Source of the DNA: Actinopolyspora xinjiangensis | GTDB taxonomy: Bacteria > Actinomycetota > Actinomycetes > Mycobacteriales > Pseudonocardiaceae | NCBI RefSeq assembly: GCF_900104475.1 | Contig: NZ_FNJR01000013.1 | Location: 1 to 64,000, forward strand | Length of the DNA stretch: 64,000 bases | Direction: 5' to 3' | Shown: positions 38,406 through 47,187 of the stretch, in pieces | Layout of the letters: each line of letters opens with the position of its first letter | Position numbering within the stretch: the stretch's first letter is position 1 | Translations under genes and position numbers: made by a program | Notes under the pieces: generated by a model | Databases searched by the model: none | Told to the model about the DNA's origin: nothing | What the model saw: only the letters and a program-made list of their open reading frames with translations

Positions 38406-39602
38406 TCAAGCGTCAGCCGTATCGTCGCCGGCACCGTCGGCCTCATTCCCGTGTCCGTTGCCGTTCACCGTCACCGAGGTCGCCTCCGGGACGGGTTGGG
38501 GTGGGGTGGTCGGCTGCGATTCCCGCACCCGCATCGGCACGTAGCGCCGCTCGGCCTGGTCGAAGTTCATCAGATGCGTGCCGCGGAAGAACGCGGGCGC
38601 TTCCTGCGAGAGGTGCCAGCCGAGAGCCAACGCGACTGACTTGGGCACCATCGCCACGACCACGAGTTCCCGCTCACCCGCACCGGCCTTGATCATCGCC
38701 AGCTTCTCGGCGATCTCCGGACCCATGCGTTCGAGCTCACCGCGCCCGAAATTCGGCTGGTAACCGTTCCGCCCCGGAAGGTTGCCCCGACAGGTGAGCG
38801 TGTGGACGGTCCCCACCCCGAACCGGGCGAATTCCTTCGCGGAGAAGTTCTCGGCCTGCTTCGTGAACGCCAGCCACGCACCGACCAGGCTCGCCTGCTG
38901 ATCGGCGACGCTCGAATCGGCTTTGACTAGGCTCACCGGGTCGGTGTCGAGCGGGTACTCGATCTCCACCCGCGAGGACGAGCCGCCGTTTCGCCGCGTC
39001 TTTCGTTCGAACGGGGTGGATTTCGGGGGCGTGCCCTGGTTCTGCGGCTGCAACTCCAGCATTCGCAGACTGTCCGGGTGCGGCAGGGAGAATCCGACGG
39101 CCAGGGCGATGGGCCAGAACATGTTCGGCGCGACCGAATAGCCCGTGTCGTCACGATCGGTGTTGATGGCCTCCTCCAGAGCCTGGCCGAGCTCGCGACA
39201 GGGCTCCACGCAGTCGATCACTCCACCGTGGAAACGGGACTTGAGGTCGACCCACCGGGTCAGCGAACGCATCGACATGCGCCGGTCCCGGGCGGTGGCG
39301 AGTGGCTGCTCGTGCCGGTTGGGCATCGACTCGTCGAGCAGCTGCACGTAGAACAGCGTGCCCCGCTGGTCCTGCGCGATCGCCCGCAGCCCCAGCACCA
39401 CCAGTAGCAACAGCACGGCTGTCAGGAAGATCCCCCACCGCCACGGCACGACCCGGCCGTCGTCGGAATCCCTCGGGAAGAAATCCTCCACGACCAGCGC
39501 CAGCGAGGCGGTGATGAACGCGCCGAGTATCACCACGGACCAGTTGGAGCCGATCATGGGCAGCTGGCCCCAGCTCGGCAGGACACGGCGCAAGGATTTC
39601 AT
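38406..39602 (-). CDS. Two-TM membrane protein with SAVED-like nucleotide-sensor domain
   Basis: A 398-residue protein from ATG 39602 (AGAGGGG upstream). Two transmembrane helices (about 21-39 and 55-76) anchor a large cytoplasmic domain. That domain shows two similar Rossmann-like halves: GYSVAPNMFWPIALAVGFSLPHPDSLRMLELQP, then ELVVVAMVPKSVALALGWHLSQ followed by FFRGTHLMNFDQAERRYVPMRV. The pattern is that of SAVED domains, which bind cyclic oligonucleotides in CBASS and type III CRISPR ancillary effectors. TM-SAVED proteins are thought to act on membranes. The assignment is by eye. It is divergent from a RAMP gene. Confidence 0.55.
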   Translation of the reverse strand: MKSLRRVLPSWGQLPMIGSNWSVVILGAFITASLALVVEDFFPRDSDDGRVVPWRWGIFLTAVLLLLVVLGLRAIAQDQRGTLFYVQLLDESMPNRHEQPLATARDRRMSMRSLTRWVDLKSRFHGGVIDCVEPCRELGQALEEAINTDRDDTGYSVAPNMFWPIALAVGFSLPHPDSLRMLELQPQNQGTPPKSTPFERKTRRNGGSSSRVEIEYPLDTDPVSLVKADSSVADQQASLVGAWLAFTKQAENFSAKEFARFGVGTVHTLTCRGNLPGRNGYQPNFGRGELERMGPEIAEKLAMIKAGAGERELVVVAMVPKSVALALGWHLSQEAPAFFRGTHLMNFDQAERRYVPMRVRESQPTTPPQPVPEATSVTVNGNGHGNEADGAGDDTADA

Positions 39603-39707
39603 CGATACCCCTCTCACGATCCGCACGCGTTCGATAACCTACCGCAACAGATCATCATCGTGGTGTGATCACGCGGACATCGAGCAGGCCCGCTGGGGAG
39701 GCATCGC

Positions 39708-40556
39708 GTGGTCGAGACCTTCGTCAATCCCTACACCTTCGTGCCGTTGCCGGACGCGGTACCGAAGCGCTCCGCGCCGCACGACCACAGCGGCCGGGGC
39801 GATCTGTTGTCCGGCACACTGACCGTCACGATCACGGCCGAAACCCCGCTGCTGGTGCGCGGGATCACCGCCGACGACGAACAGCGGCCCCGGTTGCCGC
39901 GACGTCCCGACGGCACGGTCATGATCCCGGGCTCCTCGCTGAAAGGCGCGCTGCGCTCGCTGCACGAGACCCTGGCCGGGGGATGCCTGCGGGTGTTCGA
40001 CAACGAGTTCGCCCCCGGCTACCGCGCCTCGGCGAATTCCGGCGAGATCGGCACAGTGCGGCTGGCGGTGGTGGTGAGTCACGACGACGAGGACTCACCC
40101 CCCGAGCTGGAGCTCTGCGAGGAGGGGGACACGCGGACGCACCGGCTGCACCAGAACGAGCTGCTCCGGCTGCACAGCGAAGAGGCCCCACTGACCTCCG
40201 GTGACAGGCTGGAAGTCACCTTCGACGAGCACACCGGAAAACCGTCCGAGGCCACCCGCTCCGCCGAAGGGGACTGGGTGGTGTTCCTCAGCGACGCCGG
40301 TGTGCGCGACAAGAAATGTCCCTACCGCGCGCACATCCGCAAGCTGCCGGAGGTGTCCGACCGGGTTCGGGTCTCCCAGAGGTCTGGCAGACCTATCAGT
40401 ACGCGGCCGATGGCGCCGACGACCTGCGGACCCGACGGGGCGCTCGACCAGGACGCCACCATCCAGCTCGTGCCCCACCGCCGCACCACGGCACCCTTCA
40501 TCGGGAACCGGGACAGCCTGACCGGCGAGTTCGGGAAGCTGCTCGGCTCTGCCTGA
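39708..40556 (+). pseudogene. RAMP-superfamily (Cas7-like, TIGR03986-like) gene, frameshifted and truncated
   Basis: Starts at GTG 39708 with GGGGAGG upstream. FVNPYTFVPLP at the N-terminus, LSGTLTVTITAETPLLVRG, and the RAMP hallmark IPGSSLKGALRSLHE at residues 73-87 identify a Cas7-type crRNA-binding fold of the TIGR03986 sort, usually far longer than the 282 codons here. At about 40377 the frame loses one C in a CCC run. The expected continuation PEVWQTYQYAADGADDLRTRR is then in another frame, and the original frame resumes coding-like sequence near 40435. The rest of the gene is missing, ending near an IS110 relic. Confidence 0.68.
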
Positions 40557-40609
40557 GCGGCGAGCGCGGCGCGGCGGACGAAACCGCCATCGGTGGATGA
40601 GCGGTTGGC

Positions 40610-41694
40610 GCTGTTTCCGCCCGAGTGTGCCTTGAACTGCCGCTGCACTCAGCCCAATTCCGACCGCCTTCAGGGCAGCGGCGGAAACGAGACGACTCGC
40701 GATTTCCATGCCTGTCGGTCGGGCGAGGTTGTGTGGGGGCCTCTATGGGGTGGGCAAGAGGTGTTGGTGGAGGGTGGCTGTTTTTGAGCATGGCGTGGAG
40801 GACGTCGTAGCGGCGTCGGGCGAGGCAGAGTAGGGCTTGGGTGTGGCGTTTGCCCTGGGTGGTCTTTTTGGCGTAGTAGGCCCGTGAGGGTGGGTGGTGC
40901 AGCGAGGCGAACGCGGCGAGGAAGAAGGCCCGTTTGAGCTGCTTGTTGCCTCTTTTGGCGGGGTGTTCGCCGCGGGTGCTGCTGCCCGAGCTGCGGGTGG
41001 TTGGTGCTAGCCCTGCGTAGGCGGCCGGGTGGGTGGCGGTGGGGAATTGGCTGGCGTCGCCGACGTCGATGAGGATGCGGGAGGCGGTCGGAGACGCCGA
41101 TGCCGGGCATCGAGGTCTCCGACCGTGGAAAGAGGGGCCTGGCGGCAGGGCCTCGAGCTGGCTTTCCACGTCGTGGCGCTGTGCCAGCACGGTGCGCAGG
41201 CTGGCCGTGAGGTTGGGGATGACCACTCCTGCGGTCTCGGTGTCTGCCACGACTACGGTCTGCTCGGCCGGCGCGGTGCGGATGTCGGTGGTCAGGCGGT
41301 CGGCCATGTGTGGGGCGTGGTGACGCAGTAGCTCGGCCAGGCCGTCGTGCCCGGTGTCTCGTAGTGAGGCCGGGGTGTGGTGGGCAGACAGCAGTGTCAG
41401 CACGGCGGGGTGGTCCAGGCGGGGTCCGAGGACGCGTTCGAGGTGCGGGTGGATCTGGGTGAGTAGTCCGCGTAGCCGGTTGCGTACGCGGGTGGCCTCG
41501 GCGGCGAGGTCGTCGTCGTGGCCGCACAGCATGGACAGGGCGGCCACGGTTTCGTCATCGGGGGCCAGCTCCCGCGGCGTATGGGGCATGGTGCGGGCCG
41601 CGTCGGCGATCACACCCGCATCCCGGGAATCGGTTGTGGCCTCTCGGGGGTAGAGGTCGGCCAGCCGCCCCTCGGGGCGACGCTCCAGCCTCTA
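40610..41694 (-). pseudogene. IS110 transposase, N-terminally truncated and frameshifted
   Basis: The C-terminal Transposase_20 region is clear: TASRILIDVGDASQF, HPAAYAGLAPTTRSSGSSTRGEHPAKRGNKQLKRAFFLAAFASLH, and AYYAKKTTQGKRHTQALLCLARRRYDVLHAML. Before it, the helix-hairpin-helix segment ETSMPGIGVS is in a different frame, so two indels flank about 41090-41140. The N-terminal DEDD RuvC-like catalytic domain is missing: coding similarity starts at ADLYPREATTDSRDAGVIADAARTMPH and an in-frame stop lies just upstream. The element cannot move by itself. Confidence 0.78.
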
Positions 41695-41715
41695 TCAACG
41701 GTCATGCGGCGCCTG

Positions 41716-41774
41716 CGGGTCCGGTGACATACCCCGGATCATGCGGGCAGGAGGGACAAGTCCTGCCGGACCCG
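41716..41774. other. Structured non-coding end of IS110, possible bridge-RNA relic
   Basis: A perfect 9-bp pair CGGGTCCGG (41716-41724) with CCGGACCCG (41766-41774) encloses GGCAGGA/TCCTGCC (41746-41752 with 41761-41767); the two stems compete at two bases. It lies just before the transposase start, where IS110-group elements encode their bridge RNA. The RNA identity is inferred from position only. Confidence 0.4.
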
Positions 41775-41832
41775 AAGGCCGGGAGCCCTCTCGCGGGATC
41801 ACCCAAAAGGTAATGGGGCGGCCATCGTGGAG

Positions 41833-42873
41833 TCAGGCCACGTGGGTGCCGTCGCGGACGGTGCCGACGTACTCCTCGACCAGGTCCTCCAGCGCCACCA
41901 CGCCGAGCGGCCTACCACCGTCGTCGATGGCAGTGGCCAGGTGGCTCCCCGTACGCCGCAGCGCCGTCAGTGCGTCGTCCAGCCTCGCTCGCGACCGCAC
42001 GGTGGGCAGCGTACGGATCCGCGAGGTCGGGACCAGCGTGTTCGGCGAGCTGCCCGCCTGGTCCAGCACGTCCTTGACGTGCAGGTAGCCCACCAGGTTG
42101 CCTCCTTCGCCGCGAACCGGGAAACGCGAGAAGCCCGTGGCGGAGACCGCCTCCTCCACGTCCGTCAGTGTGGGGTCACCGGGCAGCGTGGTCAGCTCTC
42201 CCAGCGGAACCAGCACGTCGCCGACGGTGCTCTCCACCGACGACAGCGTTTTCGCCAGCCTGCGGTGCTCGGACTGGTCCAGCAGCCCTTCGCGTCGGGA
42301 CTCCACCAGCAGCTCGGCCAGCTCCGAGGAAGTGTAGGCGGTCTCCAGGTCCTCCTTGGGCTGCACCCGGAGCAGCCGCAGCACCCCGTTGGCCAGCATG
42401 TTGAACAGCGCGATGAACGGCCGCGCGATCTTGACGAACCCCACGAGCGCGGGGACCAGCCACAGCGCCAGCCGCTCCGGATCGGCGATCGCGAGGTTCT
42501 TCGGCACCATCTCGCCGACCAGTACGTGCAGCACCACTACGATGGCCAGCGCGATCGCGAAGGAGACCGTGTGCACCAGCACCGAGGGCACCGGGATCGG
42601 GCCCAGTAGCCGGTCGAGCTGGTGCGCCACGGCCGGTTCGCCCAGCCGGCCCAGCCCCAGTGAACAGAGCGTGATGCCCAGCTGGGCGCTGGTCAGCATC
42701 AGCGAGCCTTCCTCGTTGGCCCTGATCACCGTGCTAGCCCGTTGGATCCCCTGCTCACGCAGTGCTTCCAGGCGGTCCCGGCGGGACGACAGCAGCGAGA
42801 ACTCCGCACCCACGAACAGCGCGTTGAGCAGCAGAAGCAGCACGGTGAGTCCGATGGCCGCACCGTCGCTCAT
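41833..42873 (-). CDS. CNNM/CorC-type membrane protein with CBS pair
   Basis: A 346-residue protein of the hemolysin-III-like UPF0053 family. The N-terminal DUF21 membrane domain (about residues 1-190) has ALFVGAEFSLLSSRRDRLEAL, ANEEGSLMLTSAQLGITLCSLGLGRLGEPAVA and LVGEMVPKNLAIADPERLA. A CBS-domain pair follows (VPLGELTTLPGDPTLTDVEEAVSATGFSRFPV, then DDGGRPLGVVALEDLVEEYVG). Such proteins are linked to magnesium or cobalt transport. The C-terminal CorC_HlyC domain is absent here. Its ATG overlaps the upstream paralogue by 4 bases. Confidence 0.87.
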   Translation of the reverse strand: MSDGAAIGLTVLLLLLNALFVGAEFSLLSSRRDRLEALREQGIQRASTVIRANEEGSLMLTSAQLGITLCSLGLGRLGEPAVAHQLDRLLGPIPVPSVLVHTVSFAIALAIVVVLHVLVGEMVPKNLAIADPERLALWLVPALVGFVKIARPFIALFNMLANGVLRLLRVQPKEDLETAYTSSELAELLVESRREGLLDQSEHRRLAKTLSSVESTVGDVLVPLGELTTLPGDPTLTDVEEAVSATGFSRFPVRGEGGNLVGYLHVKDVLDQAGSSPNTLVPTSRIRTLPTVRSRARLDDALTALRRTGSHLATAIDDGGRPLGVVALEDLVEEYVGTVRDGTHVA

Positions 42874-44240
42874 CGTGACACCTCCCGCTGGCGTCCGAGG
42901 TCGGAGGAAAACTGCCGTGAACCCGTCTCGGGCGCATTGTGCTGCAGCCGCAACTCCGCGATGCGGTGCCGGTCCATGCCGGTGACCGTCAGCGTCCAGT
43001 CATCCTGTTGGATCCGGTCGCCCGCGGTGGGGATGCGCCCCAGCCGGGAGAGCACGAATCCGGCCACCGTCTCGTAGTCCCCTTCCGGCATCTCGAATCC
43101 GGTGGCCTCCTCCAGTTCGTCCGCGCGCAGCAGCCCCGATATGTTCCAGCTGGAACCACCGGTGCGCCGTACCGCCGCCACCTCGCGCCGGTCGTGCTCG
43201 TCGCGCACGTCTCCGATGATCTCCTCGACGACGTCCTCCAGGGTCACGATCCCCGCCGTGCCCCCGTACTCGTCGACCACCAGTGCCAGCTGCAGCCCGG
43301 AACCCCGTAACCGTTCCAGCAGCGCGTCGCCGTCCAGACTCTCCGGAACCGTGGGCACCGGTCGTGTCAGCGAGCCCACCGATTTCTCGGTGCGTTCCCG
43401 GGAGGGCACTCCGAACGCCTGCTTGACGTGTACCACCCCGTGCACGTTGTCGAGATCGCCACCGTGCACCGGAAACCGGGAGAACCCGGTGCGGCGGGCG
43501 GTGTCTATCAGTTCGAGCACGCTGTCCTCGGCGCCGAGCGATTCCACCCGAACCCGAGGGGTCATCAGTTCCTGGGCGGTGCGCTCGCCGAACCGCAGCG
43601 AGCGGTCCATCAGTGCGGCGGTGGCCTCGTCGAGCGTGCCGTGCTCCGCGCTGGAGCGCACGATCGAACCGAGTTCGTCGGGAGATCGGGCCGAGCGCAG
43701 TTCCTCCTGCGGTTCGATCCCCATCTTCCGGATGAACCAGTTCGCGCTGTTGTTCATGCCGTTGATCAGCGGGCTGAACACGCGGGAGAACATGGCGTGG
43801 TACCCCGACACGGCCCTGGCCGTAGGCAGCGGCCGCGCGATGGCCAGGTTCTTGGGCACCATCTCGCCGAAGACCATCGACAGCGTGGTCGCCAGGAAGA
43901 TCGCGAGCACGAGCGCGGCCGGCACGGCCACGCTCATCGGTATCCCGACCGCGCTGATCACCGGGCGCAGCAGGTCGCCGATCAGTGGCTCGGCCACGTA
44001 ACCGGTGACGAGGGTGGTGAGTGTGATCGCCACCTGCGCCCCGGAGAGCTGGAAGGAGAGCGTGCTGTGCGCGCGTCGCACCGACCTGGAACGTCGGTCA
44101 CCGACTTCGGCGACGTGGGCATCGATGGTGCTGCGTTCCAGCGTGGTCAGCGAGAACTCGGCGGCCACGGCCAGCGCCGTGCCGAACGTGAGCACTCCGA
44201 CGAACAGCAGCCCCAGGATCGCTAGCGCAACGTCCATCAT
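42870..44240 (-). CDS. CNNM/CorC-type membrane protein with CBS pair and CorC_HlyC domain
   Basis: A 456-residue paralogue of the next gene. It has the DUF21 membrane domain (AVAAEFSLTTLERSTIDAHV, STLSFQLSGAQVAITLTTLVTGYVAEPLIG, VFGEMVPKNLAIARP) and a CBS pair (MTPRVRVESLGAEDSVLELIDTARRTGFSRFPVHG through EYGGTAGIVTLEDVVEEIIGDVRDEHD). A complete C-terminal CorC_HlyC domain follows (about residues 365-440: LRADELEEATGFEMPEGDYETVAGFVLSRLGRIP). Probably divalent-cation efflux or its control. The ATGA overlap with the following gene points to a functional pair. Confidence 0.88.
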   Translation of the reverse strand: MMDVALAILGLLFVGVLTFGTALAVAAEFSLTTLERSTIDAHVAEVGDRRSRSVRRAHSTLSFQLSGAQVAITLTTLVTGYVAEPLIGDLLRPVISAVGIPMSVAVPAALVLAIFLATTLSMVFGEMVPKNLAIARPLPTARAVSGYHAMFSRVFSPLINGMNNSANWFIRKMGIEPQEELRSARSPDELGSIVRSSAEHGTLDEATAALMDRSLRFGERTAQELMTPRVRVESLGAEDSVLELIDTARRTGFSRFPVHGGDLDNVHGVVHVKQAFGVPSRERTEKSVGSLTRPVPTVPESLDGDALLERLRGSGLQLALVVDEYGGTAGIVTLEDVVEEIIGDVRDEHDRREVAAVRRTGGSSWNISGLLRADELEEATGFEMPEGDYETVAGFVLSRLGRIPTAGDRIQQDDWTLTVTGMDRHRIAELRLQHNAPETGSRQFSSDLGRQREVSR

Positions 44241-44557
44241 CGGCCGTCCCGGTCCTGGTGACTACGGTGCCGCGGCCGGTGGTGGGAGACGGGACCGCCG
44301 GGTCTTCGACCCGGCCCGGTGGTACTGCCTTCGGGCGAGTGTGCCTCGGGCACTGACGCTGTCACTCCTCTTGCGTCGTGTCGTGATGCCGACCCCGTGT
44401 CGGGATCTTCGGGGCCGCACGGCCGTGCGGCCCCGAAGATGGCTGTCTTCGGTGGGTACATTCTACCGTTCGAGGGCCGGTGAGGGCTCCGGTCGTGTCG
44501 TGGATATCGCATCGGAGTCCGTCCGGCCCGGTGGGACGGTGAACGGAAGGGCAGGAC
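44241..44557. other. Intergenic region containing a long palindrome, no gene
   Basis: Holds the perfect palindrome listed separately and otherwise no recognisable gene. It separates two leftward transcription units. Confidence 0.4.
44405..44440. repeat. Perfect 36-bp palindrome
   Basis: Both halves of 18 bases are exact reverse complements (half-site ATCTTCGGGGCCGCACGG), with no loop bases. It lies 118 bases after the stop of the leftward TIGR03086-type gene and could end its transcript, but no T-run follows in either direction. Confidence 0.7.
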
Positions 44558-45118
44558 TCAGGGCTTCCTGCCGAGCATCGCCAGCAGGCGGGTCTGCGGC
44601 GCCGCCGACTCGTCGACCGGTTGCGGGGGTGCGAAGAGTCCCGAGTCGGCGAGTTCGGCCACGTGCGGTTCGAACACCGTCCGTACCGATTCCACCAGTT
44701 CCGGGTCGAGCCCGGTGTCGACTCCGATGCCCCTGGCCAGGTCCCACGCGTGCACGGTGAGGTCCATCGTCATCTGCCAGCCGTAGTCCTCGGTGGGGAT
44801 CGTTCCGCCCGTCACGTGCACCCGGCCGGACAGCGAGGAGCCGTCCCAGGCGGCCCGTGCCGCGGAGCTGGCCCTGTCCCAGGCGGCCTGGGGTGCCTCG
44901 CCCACCAGGTCGCCGTCGAACCTGTCACCGACCTCCCGCAAGGTGTGGCCGTTCAGCAACCACGGTACCCACAGCTGCTCGCTGACCAGGTGGTTGAGCA
45001 GGTCGCGCACCTTCCAATCGTCGCAGGGGGTGGCGTTGTCCAGCTGGTCAAGTTCGACGCGCCGGACGCGGTTGTCGAATTCGCGCATCGCCACCCTGTG
45101 CGCGGGCAACAGTTCCAT
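44558..45118 (-). CDS. TIGR03086-type protein (mycothiol-dependent maleylpyruvate isomerase-like)
   Basis: A 186-residue protein from ATG 45118 with GGAGGAACC just upstream; frames further upstream do not look coding. It has the DinB-fold pattern of the mycothiol-maleylpyruvate isomerase superfamily. CDDWKVRDLLNHLVSEQLW supplies the first conserved His, and MDLTVHAWDLARGIG holds the second metal-ligand motif, between which lies the helical core. TIGR03086 proteins are abundant in actinobacteria, and most have no proven reaction, so the metal-binding role is inferred. Confidence 0.78.
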   Translation of the reverse strand: MELLPAHRVAMREFDNRVRRVELDQLDNATPCDDWKVRDLLNHLVSEQLWVPWLLNGHTLREVGDRFDGDLVGEAPQAAWDRASSAARAAWDGSSLSGRVHVTGGTIPTEDYGWQMTMDLTVHAWDLARGIGVDTGLDPELVESVRTVFEPHVAELADSGLFAPPQPVDESAAPQTRLLAMLGRKP

Positions 45119-45573
45119 CGAGGTTCCTCCACGGCTCGTCGGCAGCGAGGCTGCCGCGGTGTGCGGTACGAAAGCTGGAATGGTCGTCGGGTCCGGAGTG
45201 TTGGGTGTCGGGGGCGTCCGGAGAGCCCGGTCGGCTGTGTCCATGGGGACGGCCCACCGCCAGGGTGTGTCCACGATGTGGACAACTGGCATCGTGAGTT
45301 GACTCACCTGAGCCGGCCGCCGCGGACGAGGGTATCCGTTACGGATCCGGCGTGGTCAGCACGGAGTGTGTAACTCCCGTAACGTGTCATGTCCTCGTTC
45401 GGGGGTGGGGCACCCCGCTGGAGATCCGAACTGCCCACTGTTGAAACATCTGCTTGTCCAGAGGTCACACCTTTGAGGGACCCAGTGCTCCTGGCCTGCG
45501 AAGAAGTACGTATCCTGCCGCAAGTTGTCAGGTGGCTACCGCCGCCTTGCCATGCGTACGAGAGGACGTGATC
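45119..45573. other. Divergent promoter region, no gene seen
   Basis: Lies between the leftward TIGR03086 gene and the rightward POT transporter. A small inverted repeat at 45334-45346 is listed separately. No convincing -35/-10 pair was assigned. Confidence 0.35.
45334..45346. promoter_or_regulatory. Inverted repeat ATCCG-TTA-CGGAT
   Basis: A perfect 5-bp inverted repeat with a 3-base spacer, in the divergent region 228 bases before the transporter start. It could be an operator; a chance occurrence is possible. Confidence 0.3.
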
Positions 45574-47049
45574 GTGAACACCTCCACGGTTACGAACGAG
45601 TCGCGCGACAGAAGTTTCTTCGGACACCCACGTGGGCTGTCGACGCTGTTCTTCACCGAGATGTGGGAGCGCTTCTCCTACTACGGGATGCGAGCGATTC
45701 TCGGCTACTATCTGTACTTCGCGGTAGCCGAAGGTGGGCTGGCCATCCCCAAGTCCACCGCGCTCTCCCTGGTGAGTGCTTACGGCGCCTCGGTGTACCT
45801 GACCGGTGTGGCGGGCGGATGGCTCGCCGATCGCGTCCTCGGGGCCCAGCGCTCCATCTTCTACGGCGGCGTGCTGATCATGCTCGGCCACATCAGCATG
45901 GCGCTTCCGGGGGGTGTGCCCACCCTGCTGCTCGGGCTGGTGCTGATCATCACGGGTAGCGGTCTTCTCAAGCCCAACGTGTCCAGGGTCGTGGGCAGTC
46001 TCTACTCCGAGGACGACCCCCGGCGTGACGCCGGTTTCTCGATCTTCTACATGGGGATCAACATCGGCGGTTTCGCCGCGCCGCTGATCTGCGGCTGGCT
46101 CGGTGAGAAGATCGACTGGCACTACGGCTTCGGTGCCGCCGCGGTCGGCATGGCCCTGGGCCTGATCCAGTACGTGCTCGGCCGGCGCCACCTTGGGCGG
46201 GCCGGTCTGCACCCTGCCAACCCGCTGCCCACCGCGCACAGGTCCGCGGTGCTGGGGCGCGCCGTCGGGATAGCGGTGGCGCTGGTCGTGGTGATGGCGC
46301 TGCTGTTCGGAACCGGGATCGTCGGCCTGGCCGGGCTGGTCAACGTGATCACCCTGATCTCGGCCGTGCTGCCGGTCGTCTACTTCGCGGTCATGCTCGG
46401 CAGCAAGCAGATCACCAGGATCGAGCGGGACAGGCTGCTCGCCTACATTCCGCTTTTCCTCGCCACGGCCCTGTTCTTCCTGCTGTTCGAACAGCAGCCC
46501 AACACGCTGGCGAACCTGGCCGAGGCCGACACCAACCTGAACGTGTTCGGGTACGTGATCCCGGCCTCCTGGTTCCAGTCGATCAACGCGCTGTCCATCA
46601 TCGCACTGGCCCCGGTGTTCGCGATGTTGTGGATCAAGCTCGGCAACCACCAGCCCGGTACCCCGATGAAGTTCGTGGGTGGTCTCGTCTCCGTCGGTGT
46701 GGCGTTCCTGTGGGTGGTGCTGTCCAAGACCGTCAGCGGTGACCAGCACATCGCTCTGATGCTGGCCTTCGTGTTCGTGCTGATGACGGTCGGTGAGCTG
46801 ATGCTCTCCCCGGTCGGGCTCTCGGTAACCACCAAGCTGGCACCCGCGGTCTTCGCCTCACAGACGATGGGACTGTACTTCCTGGCCCCGGCGATGGGGC
46901 AGGGAGTCGGGGCCCAGGTGGTCAAGCTGTACTCGCTGGACAACCAGCAGATCTACTTCGGCATCGTCGGTGTGGCCACGCTGGCCTGCGCCGTGTTGTT
47001 GGCAGTCGCCAACCGCAGCATCAAACGCTCCATGCACGGAGTGCAGTGA
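45574..47049 (+). CDS. POT/PTR-family proton-coupled di/tripeptide transporter
   Basis: A 491-residue inner-membrane symporter of the MFS superfamily with about 14 helices. The GTG at 45574 is taken because GAGAGGA lies 7 bases upstream and the protein then starts close to TM1. The proton-coupling signature ExxER is present at E29-E32-R33 (FFTEMWERFSYYGMRAIL). The second PTR2 signature area also fits: GSGLLKPNVSRVVGSLY and DAGFSIFYMGINIGGF. It probably imports small peptides. It is followed by a strong terminator. Confidence 0.9.
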   Translation: MNTSTVTNESRDRSFFGHPRGLSTLFFTEMWERFSYYGMRAILGYYLYFAVAEGGLAIPKSTALSLVSAYGASVYLTGVAGGWLADRVLGAQRSIFYGGVLIMLGHISMALPGGVPTLLLGLVLIITGSGLLKPNVSRVVGSLYSEDDPRRDAGFSIFYMGINIGGFAAPLICGWLGEKIDWHYGFGAAAVGMALGLIQYVLGRRHLGRAGLHPANPLPTAHRSAVLGRAVGIAVALVVVMALLFGTGIVGLAGLVNVITLISAVLPVVYFAVMLGSKQITRIERDRLLAYIPLFLATALFFLLFEQQPNTLANLAEADTNLNVFGYVIPASWFQSINALSIIALAPVFAMLWIKLGNHQPGTPMKFVGGLVSVGVAFLWVVLSKTVSGDQHIALMLAFVFVLMTVGELMLSPVGLSVTTKLAPAVFASQTMGLYFLAPAMGQGVGAQVVKLYSLDNQQIYFGIVGVATLACAVLLAVANRSIKRSMHGVQ

Positions 47050-47066
47050 GCCCCGCCGTCGCGTCC

Positions 47067-47105
47067 CGCGCCGCGTACCTCTTCCGACGAGAGGTGCGCG
47101 GCGCG
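47067..47105. terminator. Strong terminator between POT transporter and DUF3616 gene
   Basis: CGCGCCGCG-T-ACCTCT pairs with AGAGGT-G-CGCGGCGCG around a 7-base loop, followed by GTTCTCCTTT on the plus strand. It lies 18 bases after the transporter stop and serves the convergent genes. Confidence 0.85.
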
Positions 47106-47187
47106 GTTCTCCTTTCGGAGGGCAACGACCGGGGAGCTCCTCACGCCGAACGCGGTGGGACTCACACCCGGCCCCGGCCGGTGCGAC

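Larger units (their letters stand above)
40600..41822 (-). mobile_element. Decayed IS110-family insertion sequence
   Basis: Contains a broken leftward IS110 transposase (about 40610-41694) and, beyond its 5' end, a non-coding stretch rich in inverted repeats, which in this family contains the bridge RNA. The boundaries are approximate because IS110 elements lack clear terminal inverted repeats. It lies between the truncated RAMP gene and the CNNM/CorC genes. Confidence 0.7.

Noticed and set aside
38156-41830. CRISPR array near the RAMP gene
   Set aside because: No series of regularly spaced repeats is visible on either strand in this interval or elsewhere in the window.
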